DNA from: an uncultured Clostridium sp.
GTDB lineage: Bacteria; Bacillota; Clostridia; TANB77; CAG-508
Length of the DNA stretch: 8,573 nucleotides
Direction of reading: 5' to 3'
Assembly: GCA_947643945.1 (NCBI GenBank)
Contig: CANRXN010000028.1
Location: 1 to 8,573 of the forward strand
The notes under the pieces were generated by a model. It saw nothing but the letters and a program-made list of their open reading frames with translations, made no database searches and had not been told where the DNA came from. The translations under genes and the position numbers were made by a program. Of the stretch, positions 7,719 to 8,573 are shown one piece after another (within the stretch, counting starts at the first letter, position 1; each line of letters starts with the position of its first letter).

Positions 7719-8527
7719 TTGAAGATTTTTACATATGGTCAATATATTAAATGTATTCACACCTATCGATTACATGCAGTCATGCAATTAGCAGAAGAAA
7801 GCGTGGAATATGAGCTTCGGAGGAGCAAAAAAAACAAATTCGCAAGATAAACTAATAGAAAATATATTGGAAGATACAAAAGAAGTAGCCCAATTGATTA
7901 ATCAATTTGTAGAGGAACAAAATGTAGTAAAAAAGGGAGAATTAGTGCGATATAACAACAGTTATATTACGAAGAAGTACCAGTCAAAAGAAGCCAATTT
8001 AATATACAAACTAAAAAATCAGGAAATTTTCTTTTTAATAGAACATCGATCTAGCGTTGATAATAATATACAATTTAAAATGATGAATTACTGCCTAGAT
8101 ATTATGAGAGAATGGAGTAAAAACCAAAAGATAAGAAAGAATACAGAATATCCAATTATCGTACCAATTGTGATTTATACAGGAAATCAAGAATGGAAAA
8201 TACCAGAAGATATAGAAGAACAAGTAGAAGATTATACTTATGAAGACTATAAAGTAAATTTGCAATTTAACCTTATAAATATTAATGAAATTCCTACCAA
8301 ACAGTTACTAGAAAGTGGTAGTATGATTGGTTATGCCATGTATTTAGAAAAAGCCCAAACAAAAGAAGAATTAGTAGAAAGTTTAAAAGTTGTAATAAGA
8401 CTTGCAAGTGGTACAAATCAATTAAAGCAAGTACGGAAATATCGTAAGAGAACTCTTAAATGATGTGCTAGATAGTAAAACACAAGAAGAATTATTGAAG
8501 ATAATAGAAGAAAGTAAAGAAGAATAA
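7719..8527 (+). CDS. Rpn-family (PD-(D/E)XK nuclease-like) protein requiring two +1 shifts at CGG
   Basis: It resembles the Rpn 'recombination-promoting nuclease/putative transposase' family common in Clostridia. The match is to the block IFFLIEHRSSVDNNIQFKMM, then a helix with IMREW, then YPIIVPIVIYTGNQEW. The start TTG 7719-7721 lies seven bases after AGGAGG (7706-7711), and no other start has such a site. Frame one encodes MKIFTYGQYIKCIHTYRLHA... for 33 codons up to CGG 7818. The +1 frame encodes residues 34-238 up to CGG 8434. A second +1 shift adds 30 residues (GNIVRELLNDVLD..., ending EESKEE) to TAA 8525-8527, immediately before a terminator. Total 268 residues. Both flanking segments look like real protein: the first has the only good ribosome binding site and the last runs to the terminator. 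Exact biochemical role is unknown, and catalytic competence is not established from sequence alone. Confidence 0.82.
7818..7820 (+). other. +1 recoding site 5: in-frame CGG (CTT CGG A) in the Rpn-like gene
   Basis: The zero frame reads GAG CTT CGG AGG AGC and stops at TAA about ten codons later. Skipping C7818 gives GAG CTT GGA GGA GCA and opens the 205-codon segment with the nuclease-like core. The glycine here lies in a variable linker, so the support is frame continuity, not residue conservation. Confidence 0.75.
8434..8436 (+). other. +1 recoding site 6: in-frame CGG (GTA CGG A) in the Rpn-like gene
   Basis: The zero frame reads CAA GTA CGG AAA TAT CGT and stops at TGA 8461-8463. Skipping C8434 gives GTA GGA AAT ATC GTA AGA and continues 30 codons to TAA 8525-8527, two bases from the start of the terminator stem. 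Supported by frame continuity and by identity in form with the other sites. Confidence 0.7.
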
Positions 8528-8528
8528 T

Positions 8529-8568
8529 AAAAAACTACCAGAGGAATTGTTTTCTCTGGTAGTTTTTT
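8529..8568 (+). terminator. Rho-independent terminator of the Rpn-like gene
   Basis: An 18-bp stem (8529-8546 with 8551-8568, one G-T wobble) and a 4-base loop TTGT; the right arm ends in six T. The core is ACTACCAGAG / CTCTGGTAGT. The A-run on the left arm makes it a good terminator in either direction. Confidence 0.93.
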
Positions 8569-8573
8569 ATCTT

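Noticed and set aside
127..8436. Sequencing or assembly indels as the cause of the six frame breaks
   Set aside because: Random indels would not all be one extra C, all forming an in-frame CGG before a Gly codon. CGG and CGGA out of phase show no break. Raw reads are still needed to close this.
127..8436. Widespread pseudogenisation
   Set aside because: Conserved motifs continue intact on both sides of each break, there are no other stops or indels in these genes, and ribosome binding sites and terminators frame the joined genes. Essential-type repair and RNA genes decaying in one identical way is implausible.
127..8436. CGG reassigned to another amino acid such as Trp or Gln, as known in some bacteria
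   Set aside because: Simple reassignment keeps the frame. Here the zero frame stops within 6 to 40 codons and homology resumes only in the +1 frame.
1..8573. TGA reassigned to Trp (Mycoplasma-type code)
   Set aside because: No TGA occurs in the real frames, and every Trp is TGG. All six gene stops are TAA or TAG, but six is too few to conclude anything about TGA as a stop.
1..8573. CRISPR array, tRNA or rRNA gene, or phage attachment site
   Set aside because: No regularly spaced repeats, cloverleaf-like sequence or rRNA-like stretch was found on either strand.

Overview
The window reads as chromosomal DNA of a low-GC Firmicute, most likely an uncultured or gut Clostridia-type lineage. The evidence is the strong A/T codon bias, AGGAGG ribosome binding sites, two TTG starts, Rho-independent terminators and the gene families present. 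TGG is the only Trp codon used and TGA is never sense. All six genes end in TAA or TAG.

Layout: (1) 1-1204 (+), the C-terminal 400 residues of DNA topoisomerase III (topB), then a terminator. (2) 1240-1544, a more GC-rich island holding a small broken minus-strand gene with its own promoter. (3) 1545-2457 (-), a short-chain dehydrogenase/reductase. (4) 2559-7430 (+), mfd (transcription-repair coupling factor), a SpoU/TrmH-family rRNA/tRNA 2'-O-methyltransferase and trmL (tRNA wobble 2'-O-methyltransferase). A perfect 30-bp inverted repeat lies across the mfd 3' end, and a terminator follows trmL. (5) 7719-8527 (+), an Rpn/PD-(D/E)XK-type nuclease-like gene with a terminator.

The main observation is about decoding. 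Five of the six genes are interrupted by what look like single-base insertions: topB (127), SDR (2349, minus strand), mfd (5475), trmL (6974) and the Rpn-like gene twice (7818, 8434). Every break has the same form. The zero-frame codon is CGG, and skipping its C restores the family-consistent frame, beginning with a glycine codon (GGA five times, GGT once). I searched about 2,570 codons of real coding sequence by eye and found no CGG codon anywhere except at these six sites. About eighteen CGG trinucleotides that are out of phase cause no break, and CGT, CGC, CGA, AGA and AGG all serve as ordinary Arg codons. In this genome, therefore, in-frame CGG appears not to mean Arg but to act as a +1 frameshift signal (C skipped, or CGGN read as Gly). 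This is most simply explained if CGG is an unassigned codon with no cognate tRNA. The break sites share no slippery heptamer, no upstream Shine-Dalgarno-like stimulator and no fixed P-site codon.

I annotate the interrupted genes as intact genes that need +1 recoding. The alternatives are a systematic sequencing artefact or parallel gene decay. Both explain poorly why all six breaks share one codon in one phase.
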